From: Thioalkalivibrio sulfidiphilus HL-EbGr7 | Lineage (GTDB): Bacteria > Pseudomonadota > Gammaproteobacteria > Ectothiorhodospirales > Ectothiorhodospiraceae | NCBI RefSeq assembly: GCF_000021985.1 | Contig: NC_011901.1 | Coordinates: forward strand, 2,046,001 to 2,110,000 | Direction: 5' to 3' | DNA length: 64,000 nucleotides | Shown: piece after piece, positions 1-9,432 of the stretch | Position numbering within the stretch: position 1 is the first letter of the stretch | How the letters are laid out: each line of letters opens with the position of its first letter | The notes under the pieces: model-generated | Told to the model about the DNA's origin: nothing | The model's input: only the letters and a program-made list of their open reading frames with translations | Databases searched by the model: none | Made by a program: the position numbers and the translations under genes

Positions 1-1
1 C

Positions 2-148
2 ATCACCACGGTGGTGCATGCCGAGAGCGCGCAGCTGCACCAGGATCTCACCCGGGTGGAGAGCGAAAACCAGCAGCTGCACCAGGACCTGCGCGCCCTG
101 CGCGAGGAGATCCGGGCCCTGCGGGAGGAGCTGCGCAGGCCCGGATAG
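2..148 (+). CDS. C-terminal end of a coiled-coil protein (partial)
   Basis: An open frame enters from the left edge and stops with TAG at 146-148. The 48 visible residues are rich in Leu, Glu, Gln and Arg, with repeats such as SAQLHQDL, NQQLHQDL, LREEIRALREEL. This heptad-like spacing indicates a coiled coil. The start and any upstream domain lie outside the window, so no function can be given. The next gene begins about 100 bp downstream with its own ribosome site and is probably separate. Confidence 0.6.
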   Translation: MTTVVHAESAQLHQDLTRVESENQQLHQDLRALREEIRALREELRRPG

Positions 149-244
149 GCAGGCCAGACCGTGTGCCCGGTCGTAATGCCCCTACGATTCGCAGGCGCAG
201 CGGGCTACACTCTTTAACGAGAGCGTCATCACAGGAGCGTCGCC

Positions 245-748
245 ATGAGCACACTGGACCAGATCAGGGAAGGCTTCGGCCATGCCCTCGACACCCTGAG
301 CCGCGGCTGGCAGCAGCTGCGCGAACGCGCCGGCAGCGCACTGACCCGCTTCCACCCCAGCTCCGCCGAAGGCCCGGTGGAGAGTGTTGAGGCCGGCGTG
401 GCCCGCAACGCCGCCCGCTGGGGCGTGCTGGCCTCGGAGGTCCGCGAGACCGATGACGCACTCATCATCGGCCTGGAGATCCCCGGCATGGAGTCCAAGG
501 ACTTCGAGATCCAGGTGGTGGATGATCACCTGGTGGTCAGCGGCGAGAAGCACCTTGAACGGGAACAGGCCCGGGGCCGTTTCTACGTGATGGAGCGGGC
601 CTACGGCCGCTTCGAGCGCATGGTCCCCCTGCCCGTCCCCGTGGACCCCCAGGGCGCCAGGGCCAAGTACCACAACGGCGTGCTGACCGTGACCCTGCCC
701 AAGAACCTGCGCGCCCTTGGCCGGCGCATCCCCGTCCAGGGAGCCTGA
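245..748 (+). CDS. Hsp20/alpha-crystallin small heat-shock protein
   Basis: A 167-residue protein of normal small-heat-shock size. The N-terminal about 50 residues are a variable arm. An alpha-crystallin beta-sandwich follows (about residues 55-155), containing ETDDALIIGLEIPGM and the family signature NGVLTVTLPKN near residue 147, and a short C-terminal tail ends in IPVQGA, where I-P-V matches the I-x-I/V anchor. Such proteins are ATP-independent cytoplasmic holdases for unfolding proteins. The start is supported by CAGGAG about 9 bp upstream. A tiny repeat protein follows after one base, suggesting one transcript. No sigma-32 promoter was clearly identified. Confidence 0.9.
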   Translation: MSTLDQIREGFGHALDTLSRGWQQLRERAGSALTRFHPSSAEGPVESVEAGVARNAARWGVLASEVRETDDALIIGLEIPGMESKDFEIQVVDDHLVVSGEKHLEREQARGRFYVMERAYGRFERMVPLPVPVDPQGARAKYHNGVLTVTLPKNLRALGRRIPVQGA

Positions 749-749
749 C

Positions 750-938
750 ATGAGCGACGACAGCCCCATCATCAACGGCAACACCTACGCGGGTCCGGAA
801 CGCCGCTCCGGCAAGGACCGGCGTTCCGGCAAGGACCGGCGCGAGATGGTGCGCTTCGAGCCGGAGAAGGATCCCCGCCGCTCCGGCAAGGACCGGCGGC
901 AGAAGCAGGATGATCTCTGGGAGCGGAGGGACTTTTAG
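750..938 (+). CDS. Small RRSGKDRR-repeat protein, function unknown
   Basis: A 62-residue, highly charged protein starting one base after the Hsp20 stop (TGACATG), which suggests translational coupling. The peptide carries three copies of RRSGKDRR plus ERRSG and DRRQK variants, so over a third of it is Arg/Lys/Asp repeat. There is no hydrophobic segment or known domain. The composition suggests a nucleic-acid- or surface-binding disordered peptide, but this is inference. Co-transcription with the chaperone hints at a stress role. I do not recognise the family by name. Confidence 0.6.
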   Translation: MSDDSPIINGNTYAGPERRSGKDRRSGKDRREMVRFEPEKDPRRSGKDRRQKQDDLWERRDF

Positions 939-943
939 GAAGT

Positions 944-1023
944 GGGAAGGGTGAATTGGGAAGTGGGAAGTGGGAAGTGGGAATTCAAATGCCTTTACTT
1001 CCCACTTCCCAATTCACCCTTCG
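944..1023. repeat. Heptamer inverted-repeat element, GGGAAGT family (copy 1)
   Basis: The left arm reads as tandem heptamers (GGGAAGT repeated at 958-982, ending in GGAATTC). After about 12 bp the right arm (CTTCCCACTTCCCAATTCAC) is its reverse complement, so the element can fold into a hairpin. It lies between convergent genes. The right arm forms the last codons of arsJ, whose TAA stop is at 995-997. Confidence 0.8.
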
Positions 1024-2230
1024 TACTTTTAGGCAGTTTCAGCGAAAGAACACCCGCCGCCACCACAAACCCCACCGACCACCACAGGCACCCCTCCAGC
1101 CCCTGGGTCTGGTAGACCCAGCCGGAAAGCACCGTGCCCAGCAGGCGGCCGCCGGCGTTGGCCATGTAGTAGAAGCCCACCTTCATGGCCACCTTGTCGT
1201 GATCCGCGTAGGCCAGGATCAGGAAGGAATGCACGGCGGAGTTGATGGCGAACACCACGCCGAACAGCCCCAGGCCGATGATCAGGGTCCAGGCCGGGTC
1301 CAGGCCCTGCATCAGCGCGATGGCAATCCCCGCCGGCACCAGCGCCAGGGCGAAGGCCCAGCGTCTGGCCGTACCGCCGTCGGGGTCCCCGATGGCCTTG
1401 GATGAACGGATCAGCCGGGGCACCGAGGCCTGCACGATGCCGTAGCCGATCACCCACAGGGCCAGGAAGGCGCCCACCTGCATGTGGTTCCAGCCGAGCA
1501 CCGCCGAGAGGAACACCGGCAGGCCCACCACGAACCACACGTCCCGGGCGCCGAACAGGAAGAAGCGCGCCGCCGAGAGCCAGTTGATCTCCCGGGTGTT
1601 GGAGAACATCTGACCGAACTTGGGCTTGCCAGGGGCCCGCCCCAGGCCCGCGGGCAGGCCACGCACCGCGAAGATCGCCACCAGGAACAGCCCGCCCGCC
1701 AGGCACACCAGTGCCCAGCGGAATCCGACCGCGTAGAGCAGCGCCCCGCCCACGAAGAAGCCGGCGCCCTTGAGCGCGTTCTTGGAGCCGGTCAGCACGG
1801 CCACCCACTTGAACAGCCGGCCCTCGCCCCCCTGCCCCAGCACCAGCTTCACGCCAGACTTGGCGCTCATCTTGTTCAGGTCCTTGGCAATGCCCGAGAG
1901 CGCCTGGGCGAACATCACGTAGGCCACCCCCAGCCAGGCATCGGGCACGGTGAGCATGAGCAGGGCGAACACCTGCAAACCCGTGCCGAGGATCATGGTG
2001 GTGTTGAGCCCCAGGCGCGCAGCGAGCCAGCCGCCCACCAGGTTGGTGACGATGCCGAAGAACTCGTAGAACAGGAACAGCAGCGCGATCTCCAGCGGCG
2101 AGTACCCCAGCATGTGGAAGTACAGCACCACCAGCATGCGGATCGCCCCGTCGGTGATGGTGAAGGCCCAGTAATTGGCCGTGATCATCGCGTAGGGGCG
2201 CAGACCGAGCGGTGTCGTGTTTGCTTGCAT
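995..2230 (-). CDS. arsJ: ArsJ organoarsenical efflux permease (MFS)
   Basis: A 411-residue polytopic membrane protein with about 12 hydrophobic segments, an MFS fold, and the N-terminus ANYWAFTITDGAIRMLVVLYF typical of ArsJ. It lies downstream of a GAPDH gene in the same orientation, with an arsR regulator ahead of both. In the established ArsJ pathway, GAPDH makes unstable 1-arseno-3-phosphoglycerate from arsenate, and ArsJ exports it across the inner membrane. The call rests on sequence character plus this context. The last seven residues (GELGSGK) are encoded by a heptamer repeat arm, so the natural C-terminus may have been altered. The ATG start at 2228-2230 lies in the gap with gap. Confidence 0.88.
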   Translation of the reverse strand: MQANTTPLGLRPYAMITANYWAFTITDGAIRMLVVLYFHMLGYSPLEIALLFLFYEFFGIVTNLVGGWLAARLGLNTTMILGTGLQVFALLMLTVPDAWLGVAYVMFAQALSGIAKDLNKMSAKSGVKLVLGQGGEGRLFKWVAVLTGSKNALKGAGFFVGGALLYAVGFRWALVCLAGGLFLVAIFAVRGLPAGLGRAPGKPKFGQMFSNTREINWLSAARFFLFGARDVWFVVGLPVFLSAVLGWNHMQVGAFLALWVIGYGIVQASVPRLIRSSKAIGDPDGGTARRWAFALALVPAGIAIALMQGLDPAWTLIIGLGLFGVVFAINSAVHSFLILAYADHDKVAMKVGFYYMANAGGRLLGTVLSGWVYQTQGLEGCLWWSVGFVVAAGVLSLKLPKSTKGELGSGK

Positions 2231-2271
2231 TGGTCGTTCAGGACAAAGACTTTGCCGCAGAGGCGATGTTA

Positions 2272-2380
2272 AGTGCGAAGTAAGAATTGGGAAGTGCGAA
2301 GAAAAGGCCTTTCAATTCTCACTTCCAGATTCACACTTCGTACTGCCATCCCCAATTCACCCTTCCCACTTCAAAAGTGC
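2272..2380. repeat. Heptamer inverted-repeat element, GGGAAGT family (copy 2)
   Basis: Heptamer-like arms (AAGTGCGAAGTAAGAATTGG, then AATTCTCACTTCCAGATTCA and CCAATTCACCCTTCCCACTT) sit in opposite orientations across the gap between gap and arsJ. The right edge runs into the gap coding end: the TGA at 2357-2359 and the preceding KWEG codons are repeat sequence. A hairpin here could attenuate transcription from gap into arsJ. Confidence 0.75.
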
Positions 2381-3376
2381 AACCTTCACCGCCAGTTCCA
2401 TCATGCGGTTCACGTAGCCGATCTCGTTGTCGTACCAGGCGAGCACCTTCACCTGGGTGCCGTTGATCACCAGGGTCGAGGGCGCGTCGACGATGGACGA
2501 GCGGGTGTCGTCCTTGTAGTCGACGGAGACCAGCGGGCGCTCCTCGTAGCCCAGGATGCCCTTGAGCGGACCCTCTGCGGCCGCGCGCAGCAGGCCGTTG
2601 ACCTCCTCCACCGTGGTCTCCCGCTGGGCCTCGAACACGAAATCCGTCAGCGAGGCATTCAAGAGCGGCACGCGCACGGCGTGTCCGTTCAGGCGCCCGT
2701 TCAGCTCCGGGAAGATATCGCCGATGGCCCTGGCGGAACCGGTGCTGGTGGGGATCAGGGACAGGCTCGCGGCCCGGGCCCGGCGCAGATCCTTGTGGCC
2801 GGTGTCCACCAGGGTCTGGGTATTGGTCATGTCGTGGATGGTGGTCATGGTGCCGTGGCGGATGCCGATGCCCTCGTGCATCACCTTCACCACCGGCGCC
2901 AGGCAGTTGGTGGTGCAGGAGGCCGCGGTGATGAGGTGATGGCGGGCCGGGTCGTAGAGGTGGTCGTTGACCCCCACCACTACGTTGAGCACCGAGGGGT
3001 CCTTCACGGGCGCGGCCACGATGACCTTCTTCACACCCTGGTCGAAATAGGGTTTGAGCGATTCCACGGTGCGGAACTTGCCCGAGGCCTCGATGACGAT
3101 GTCGATGCCCATGCCGGCCCAGTCCACCTCGCCGGGCGTCTTGCCGCTGCTGTGGCTGATGCGCTGCCCGTCCACGCTGAAGGCGTCGGCCTCGGCGCGG
3201 ATCTCGTGGGGCCAGCGGCCATGCACCGAGTCGAACTCCAGCAGATGGGCTGAACAGGTCGCGTCGCCGGCGGTCTCGTTCACGTGCACGAACTCAAGCG
3301 GCGCCATGCCCCAGCCGGCGCGAAGCCCCAGGCGACCCATGCGGCCGAAGCCGTTGATGCCAACGCGAATGCTCAT
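2357..3376 (-). CDS. gap: Glyceraldehyde-3-phosphate dehydrogenase, arsenate-linked
   Basis: A 339-residue type I GAPDH. The NAD-binding start is [16 protein letters not shown], and the catalytic Cys sits in [10 protein letters not shown] (Cys about 154). A conserved downstream His and the C-terminal [15 protein letters not shown] motif are present. It oxidises glyceraldehyde-3-phosphate. With arsenate in place of phosphate it yields 1-arseno-3-phosphoglycerate, the ArsJ substrate. Its position between arsR and arsJ points to the detoxification paralogue rather than the housekeeping glycolytic gene, which should lie elsewhere. The extreme C-terminus (KWEG) is written by a repeat arm. Cytoplasmic. 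Confidence 0.92.
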   Translation of the reverse strand: MSIRVGINGFGRMGRLGLRAGWGMAPLEFVHVNETAGDATCSAHLLEFDSVHGRWPHEIRAEADAFSVDGQRISHSSGKTPGEVDWAGMGIDIVIEASGKFRTVESLKPYFDQGVKKVIVAAPVKDPSVLNVVVGVNDHLYDPARHHLITAASCTTNCLAPVVKVMHEGIGIRHGTMTTIHDMTNTQTLVDTGHKDLRRARAASLSLIPTSTGSARAIGDIFPELNGRLNGHAVRVPLLNASLTDFVFEAQRETTVEEVNGLLRAAAEGPLKGILGYEERPLVSVDYKDDTRSSIVDAPSTLVINGTQVKVLAWYDNEIGYVNRMMELAVKVALLKWEG

Positions 3377-3485
3377 TGCTTGCTCTCCATGAAAGTGCAG
3401 CGCCGGCGCACGGTCGAGCCCGGCAGGGGTGCAGACAAAATGGGTCAGATGCTACGGATGCTTTGTGACCCGCAGATGACGTCCT

Positions 3486-3839
3486 TCAGGCGCAACACAG
3501 CCGGCCGGGTCGCTCGACCATGGTCTCAAGGCGCCGGCGGTCGGTGAGATAGGGTTCCTGGTCCCGGACCGCCTCCAGGCTGGTGGCGATGACCGCGTCC
3601 GTCCAGGCGGGCAGTTGGGGGTTCATGCGGTAGTAGACCCACTGTCCCCGACGCTCATCCAGCAGCAGGCCGGATTCACGCAACTGGGCGAGATGCCTGG
3701 AGATACGAGGCTGCAGCAGGTCCAGGGCGTGGGTGATTTCGCACACACACAGCTCCCCCTCGGCGCGCAGCAGGGCCAGGCAACGCAGGCGGGTGGTGTC
3801 CGAGAGGGCATTAAACAGGGCTTCCGGCTTTATATTCAT
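3486..3839 (-). CDS. arsR: ArsR-family arsenite-responsive repressor
   Basis: A 117-residue winged-helix ArsR/SmtB protein. The start at 3837-3839 gives MNIKPEALFNAL, the usual ArsR beginning; an upstream ATG at 3857 would add six residues. Alpha-3 carries the As(III)-binding ELCVCE motif (Cys 31 and 33), followed by the recognition helix LLQPRISRHLAQLRESGLL. The tail RLCCA gives a vicinal Cys pair that could be extra ligands. It should repress its own operon with gap and arsJ and release DNA on arsenite binding. A perfect palindrome overlaps its start codon. Confidence 0.92.
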   Translation of the reverse strand: MNIKPEALFNALSDTTRLRCLALLRAEGELCVCEITHALDLLQPRISRHLAQLRESGLLLDERRGQWVYYRMNPQLPAWTDAVIATSLEAVRDQEPYLTDRRRLETMVERPGRLCCA

Positions 3840-3852
3840 ACAGCCGAATATA
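3831..3852. promoter_or_regulatory. ArsR operator candidate
   Basis: A perfect inverted repeat, TATATTC-N8-GAATATA, overlaps the arsR start codon at 3837-3839. ATTC-N8-GAAT spacing is typical of ArsR-family operators. Bound protein would block transcription or initiation of arsR-gap-arsJ. Confidence 0.75.
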
Positions 3853-3928
3853 TCCAAACCAAGGATCCTTCGCTATCACAGTGATATGACAGCTGGCGGG
3901 ATGCGGGCCCACACCCCGCCGGGGGAGA

Positions 3929-4162
3929 TCACTTCAGATCGGAGAGTGCCGCACCGAAGTTGATATGGAAGGTCTGGCCGTCCATGACCAGGGCGGGCAC
4001 GGACTTCACGCCGTAGCGTTCGGCCTCGGCGAGCCGGGAGGCATCCTGGCCCAGATGGACCACCTCCACCTGGTAGCGGGAAGGATCCAGGGCACCCACG
4101 AACTGCGCCTCGACGCTGACGCAGACAGGGCAACCGGCATGAAAGAAGATGGCCTTGCTCAT
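3929..4162 (-). CDS. Small thioredoxin/glutaredoxin-like protein (CPVC)
   Basis: A 77-residue thioredoxin-fold protein. The redox motif CPVC is at residues 11-14 right after strand 1 (KAIFFHAG), and the cis-Pro segment KSVPALVMDG is near residue 54. It lacks a signal peptide, so it is cytoplasmic. GAGGAG lies about 9 bp upstream of the ATG. It is transcribed divergently from the MarR gene across a large palindrome, so it is probably that regulator's target. The substrate is unknown; glutaredoxin-like thiol exchange or peroxide/quinone defence is plausible. It ends about 70 bp from the arsR operator. Confidence 0.8.
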   Translation of the reverse strand: MSKAIFFHAGCPVCVSVEAQFVGALDPSRYQVEVVHLGQDASRLAEAERYGVKSVPALVMDGQTFHINFGAALSDLK

Positions 4163-4188
4163 GATGGAACTCCTCTTGTTTAGGGGGT

Positions 4189-4233
4189 CTATACTTCACA
4201 CATGTATCGTGTCGATACATGCGTGAAGTATAG
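4189..4233. promoter_or_regulatory. 45-bp palindromic operator between the thioredoxin-like and MarR genes
   Basis: Two 21-bp arms (CTATACTTCAC-A-CATGTATCG and the mirror CGATACATG-C-GTGAAGTATAG) flank a TGT centre. The single-base interruptions differ, as in a true operator. Further CGATACA half-sites follow at about 4237 and 4268, upstream of the marR ATG at 4284. The geometry fits several MarR dimers controlling both divergent genes. Confidence 0.75.
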
Positions 4234-4283
4234 ACTCGATACACCCCTAGTCAAGGAATGCTTTGAGGCGATACATTGACGCC

Positions 4284-4847
4284 ATGAATCGTACCCATGC
4301 CCTGTTCGAACGCCTCTCCGCCCTGATGCAGCAGGCGGTGCGGGAGGATGCGGCCCGCCACGGGCTGCTGCCCATCCAGTTCCAGATCCTCGGCTACCTG
4401 GCCCAGGCCAACCGCTACAGCGACATCCCCATCGCGGTCGCCGAGTACTTCGGCATCACCCGGGGCACGGTCTCCCAGACCCTGGCGGTGCTGGAGGGCA
4501 AGGGTCTGTTGCGCAAGGAGCCCGACCCGCGCCATGGCAAGCGCGTGCATCTGAAACTGACGAAGAAAGGGGAAGCGCTGCTGGAGGAGACCTGGACACA
4601 GCGCCTGGACAAGGCCATGCCCGGTGACCTGAATTCACGGGAGGTCCTGGAAGAGGGGCTGCACACTTTGCTGACGACCCTCCAGCACCTGAACAACAAC
4701 CAGGCCTTCGGCGTGTGTCAGCACTGCGCGCATTTTCTGCAGGAAGACGGGGGCTGGCGCTGCGGCCTGACCGGTGAACCCCTGGACGACCGGCAACGGA
4801 TCAGGATCTGTCGTGAATGGCGCCGGGAGGCCGCGCCCCACGGCTGA
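4284..4847 (+). CDS. MarR-family regulator with a four-Cys C-terminal extension
   Basis: A 187-residue protein. A MarR winged-helix domain occupies about residues 1-135, with recognition helix ITRGTVSQTLAVLEGKGLL and wing PDPRHGKRVHL. An unusual tail of about 50 residues holds CQHC (145, 148), a Cys at 160 in WRCGLT and a Cys at 176 in RICREW. Four spaced Cys suggest a Zn or Fe-S site and a redox- or metal-sensing role. The ATG at 4284 is preferred over a TTG seven codons upstream because half-site DNA lies between them. It likely autoregulates and controls the divergent CPVC gene through the 45-bp palindrome. Confidence 0.82.
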   Translation: MNRTHALFERLSALMQQAVREDAARHGLLPIQFQILGYLAQANRYSDIPIAVAEYFGITRGTVSQTLAVLEGKGLLRKEPDPRHGKRVHLKLTKKGEALLEETWTQRLDKAMPGDLNSREVLEEGLHTLLTTLQHLNNNQAFGVCQHCAHFLQEDGGWRCGLTGEPLDDRQRIRICREWRREAAPHG

Positions 4848-4861
4848 GCGGTACCGCTCGC

Positions 4862-5461
4862 TCAGAACACCCCCACCACCCGGACATTCTCGGGATCCTC
4901 CACATTGAGCAGCAGGCCCTCGCCGACGCCGGTGGAACGCCCGGTCAGCGCCCTGACGTTCATCTGGTGCGTGACCAGGATGACCGGCTCACCCGGTTCC
5001 AGAGCGGCCAGGAAGTCCCGCAGGGCGCGAGTGCGCGCCTCGGTCTCGTGGCGCCGCTGGAACACCGAATCCAGGGCGGTCAGCGGGATCACCGGGCCCA
5101 GCCCCAGTCCGGTGGCGGTATCCAGACAACGGCACCAGCGGCTGGAATAGACCCGGGCCGACTCGATCCCCCCGGCGCGCAGGCGCTCACCCAGTTCCCG
5201 TGCCTGCACCTGTCCGGTATCGGAGAGGTTGCGCTGGGTGCGGCAGTCTTCCAGCACGAACCCCTCCGGATCGCCGATGCCCGGGGCCAGGGTATGGCGC
5301 ATGAGGAGCACATGGCCCGGCTGCTTGAGCAGGGCGAACAGTGACGCCTCGTCCGCCCGGGCGGGAGTGGCGAACAAGGATGCCGCCAGCAGCAACAACA
5401 TGGCCGTGAGGCCTGCCAGGCGGGTTGTGACGGCATGCAACACGGAAACGCGCGGTTTCAT
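4862..5461 (-). CDS. Exported histidine-phosphatase-family protein
   Basis: A 199-residue protein. A signal peptide (residues about 1-37) has hydrophobic core LTAMLLLLAASLF and a probable cleavage site at PARADEA. The phosphatase signature is LLMRHTLAPG (an RHT variant of RHG, with the phosphohistidine), followed by NLSDTGQVQARELG, YSSRWCRCLDTA and the second His in VILVTHQMNVRALTG. This branch of the phosphoglycerate-mutase superfamily usually hydrolyses phosphoesters in the periplasm; the substrate is unknown. The start at 5461 is favoured by GAGGTG 6 bp upstream. It lies 21 bp downstream of the DCC gene, probably one operon. Confidence 0.85.
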   Translation of the reverse strand: MKPRVSVLHAVTTRLAGLTAMLLLLAASLFATPARADEASLFALLKQPGHVLLMRHTLAPGIGDPEGFVLEDCRTQRNLSDTGQVQARELGERLRAGGIESARVYSSRWCRCLDTATGLGLGPVIPLTALDSVFQRRHETEARTRALRDFLAALEPGEPVILVTHQMNVRALTGRSTGVGEGLLLNVEDPENVRVVGVF

Positions 5462-5482
5462 GGACTGCACCTCACGAACGAT

Positions 5483-5896
5483 CTAACGAATGTCACAGGT
5501 CCCGGTTTCGCAGCGCCGCCGCCAGCGCCAGCGGGCGAAGCGCGTATAGGCCGCATCCACCAGACCCAGCACGCCCGGAATGGCCCGCAGCACCCGACTC
5601 AGCCAGCGGTAACCCGGCAGACGGTCCCAGATGGCCGCGAAGGCATGGGCGCCGGTGCGGATCCCGCCATCCGCCTCCACCACATGCAGACGCATCATGG
5701 TGTCCTCCCACGCCAGCCCGTGCCGGCCGGGGATGTCGCGGTCCGCGTGGATGTCCTCCCAGCGGATGCGTCCCTTCGAGTCGAGCCGCCTGTAATGGGC
5801 GATCTCCTTACGGCACAGGGGGCAGCCGCCGTCGAACAGGACCACGGGGCGGACATCGTTCATGGCATGTGTGCTCATAGCGTGAGTTGGGGGCAT
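5483..5896 (-). CDS. DCC-family thiol-disulfide oxidoreductase-like protein (DUF393)
   Basis: A 137-residue protein containing the DUF393/DCC signature VVLFDGGCPLCRKEIAHYRRLD (residues about 18-39). The CPLC dithiol pair follows DGG, as in all members. The rest (ADRDIPGRHG, MRLHVVEADGG, GYRWLSRVL) also fits the family. The biochemical role is not established; dithiol chemistry is assumed. Starts at 5896, 5878 and 5863 are all possible. The first is two bases from the preceding stop, which favours coupling. It forms a minus-strand group with the unknown 109-residue gene upstream and the phosphatase downstream. Confidence 0.85.
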   Translation of the reverse strand: MPPTHAMSTHAMNDVRPVVLFDGGCPLCRKEIAHYRRLDSKGRIRWEDIHADRDIPGRHGLAWEDTMMRLHVVEADGGIRTGAHAFAAIWDRLPGYRWLSRVLRAIPGVLGLVDAAYTRFARWRWRRRCETGTCDIR

Positions 5897-5898
5897 GT

Positions 5899-6228
5899 TC
5901 AGGCGTGTCCCGACAGGTCATGGCTGCGCCGGCTGTTGTCCACGCTCTTCAGCGCCCGGTCCAGCAGGTCCTTGCACAGCTGCCCCGTCACTTCCGGGTT
6001 CGCATGGATCATCCCCGCCCGAAGGGACAGGGCCATGGTCAGGGCCTGCAGCACGTCGCCGTTGGCGGTGTTGCCGAGGATGCCGATCTCGTGGTCCAGG
6101 GTGTCCATGAGCCGTTCCAGCAGCTGACTTACCCGCATGGCGGAGACGGTGTCCGGATGCAGTTCGAACTCCACCTCGAAGCGTTCGCCGGTGGGGGTGG
6201 TGTAGTTGAATGGCAGCTTGGATGGCAT
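5899..6228 (-). CDS. Conserved-looking hypothetical protein, 109 aa
   Basis: A soluble protein of 109 residues with a beta-rich start (FNYTTPTGERFEVEFELHPDT) and a helical remainder (VSQLLERLMDTLDHEIGIL, QLCKDLLDRALKSVDNSR). No Cys cluster, membrane segment or signal is visible. I do not recognise the family. It is followed after two bases by the DCC gene, so the two are likely co-translated. Codon usage matches its neighbours, which argues for a real gene. Confidence 0.65.
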   Translation of the reverse strand: MPSKLPFNYTTPTGERFEVEFELHPDTVSAMRVSQLLERLMDTLDHEIGILGNTANGDVLQALTMALSLRAGMIHANPEVTGQLCKDLLDRALKSVDNSRRSHDLSGHA

Positions 6229-6400
6229 GGGGGGTGCCCTCTTGTTTCAGAGTGGGTGGGGCGATTTTGTATTGGGTGCGGGGATGGGGGGAAAGTTCTA
6301 TTCCCGCACGGACACCTGGGGAATGGATTGGTACATGTCACGGTCGAAGCCAATGGCTTCTGATTCGACACGGAATTCGGGTCTTAAGACAAGAGCAAGA

Positions 6401-6445
6401 TCAAAGGCTTCCGATCCCCGTTGCACGGGGCTCGGAAGCCTTTGA
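6401..6445. terminator. Strong hairpin downstream of recQ
   Basis: Arms TCAAAGGCTTCCGATCCCC and GGGGCTCGGAAGCCTTTGA pair almost perfectly around a 7-nt loop, about 50 bp past the recQ stop. Only a short T-rich stretch follows on the minus strand, so it may be a moderate terminator or mRNA end-stabiliser. The rest of 6229-6492 shows nothing further. Confidence 0.6.
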
Positions 6446-6492
6446 CTTAGATTTTGAATCTGTCTGCAAAAGCCACGATCAACCCCAAACCC

Positions 6493-8628
<2,136 letters not shown>

Positions 8629-8660
8629 GGTCGCCTCCCTGTGACCATTGAGGGTTTGGG

Positions 8661-9242
8661 TCATGTCTCGTCCCGGCGGTTTTCCCGGAGCATGTGCATG
8701 AACAGCTCCCCCTGCTCCCTGGCGTCATCCAGGGCCACGTGGGTGTGGGGGCGCTGCTCGGAGAACCAGCGCTTGGGCAGGTAGCTCTTGCCGCTCTTGC
8801 GGTATTCAAGTCGCCGCAAGGCCATGGCGTAGGTGCGGATGTCCAGGGCGTTCTCGTGGAACGGGCGCCGGCCGGTAAAGCGCATCAGGTACCAGTACAC
8901 CCACATGAAGTCCCAGCCCGCCGGCCAGCCCACGAACACCGCCCGCCCGGGCAGGGCCTCGATCCAGTCCGCGTAGGCCTGCATGGCCGGCTCCGGCGCC
9001 ACCAGGTCCTTGCGGCATTCGGCCCACGCCTCGGGAAACTGCGCCCACCACTCCACCATGCGCGGATGGGCCTCGGCGCCTTCCAGGGTCTCCAGGTTCA
9101 CGGAGAAACTGCCCATCTCCTGCCCGTCCGGATCATAGGCCACCGAGGCCAGGCTCAGCATGGAATGGGGGCCGGGGATGGGACCGTCGGCCTCGATGTC
9201 GGTGGAGACGTAGATCTCGGGATTGGCTTTGGAATCTGGCAT
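8661..9242 (-). CDS. DEDD-type 3'-5' exonuclease (RNase T/exoribonuclease-like)
   Basis: A 193-residue protein of RNase H-like exonuclease type. The first metal-binding motif is [11 protein letters not shown] (Asp-x-Glu near residues 15-17), a middle aspartate lies in [11 protein letters not shown], and the third motif is [16 protein letters not shown] with the general-base His and final Asp, which places it in the DEDDh class. It is probably a cytoplasmic exonuclease acting on short RNA or DNA. Its stop overlaps the upstream alternative ATG of recQ, so the two are likely co-transcribed, suggesting a role in nucleic-acid processing. Confidence 0.82.
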   Translation of the reverse strand: MPDSKANPEIYVSTDIEADGPIPGPHSMLSLASVAYDPDGQEMGSFSVNLETLEGAEAHPRMVEWWAQFPEAWAECRKDLVAPEPAMQAYADWIEALPGRAVFVGWPAGWDFMWVYWYLMRFTGRRPFHENALDIRTYAMALRRLEYRKSGKSYLPKRWFSEQRPHTHVALDDAREQGELFMHMLRENRRDET

Positions 9243-9274
9243 GTATCGTCGGTTATTAGAGGGTGGGACGACTT

Positions 9275-9412
9275 TTAACGCAGAGGACGCAAAGACGCAG
9301 AGAGCGCAAAAATGATTAAGTAAAATATTACATATAATCCATAACAGCCTGTATTTATTGAATTAAATAAAATACTATGCGTTCTTTGCGGCTTTGCGCC
9401 CTCTGCGTTAAC
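9275..9412. repeat. Octamer hairpin element (copy 1)
   Basis: The left arm TTAACGCAGAGGACGCAAAG continues as ACGCAGAGAGCGC. After an AT-rich spacer of about 60 bp, the right arm TTGCGGCTTTGCGCCCTCTG continues to CGTTAA, forming a long imperfect stem. The octamer-like unit is RCGCARAG. It lies between the exonuclease promoter side and the 3' end of the dehydrogenase gene. Confidence 0.8.
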
Positions 9413-9432
9413 CACAACCGCATCAAACGAAT

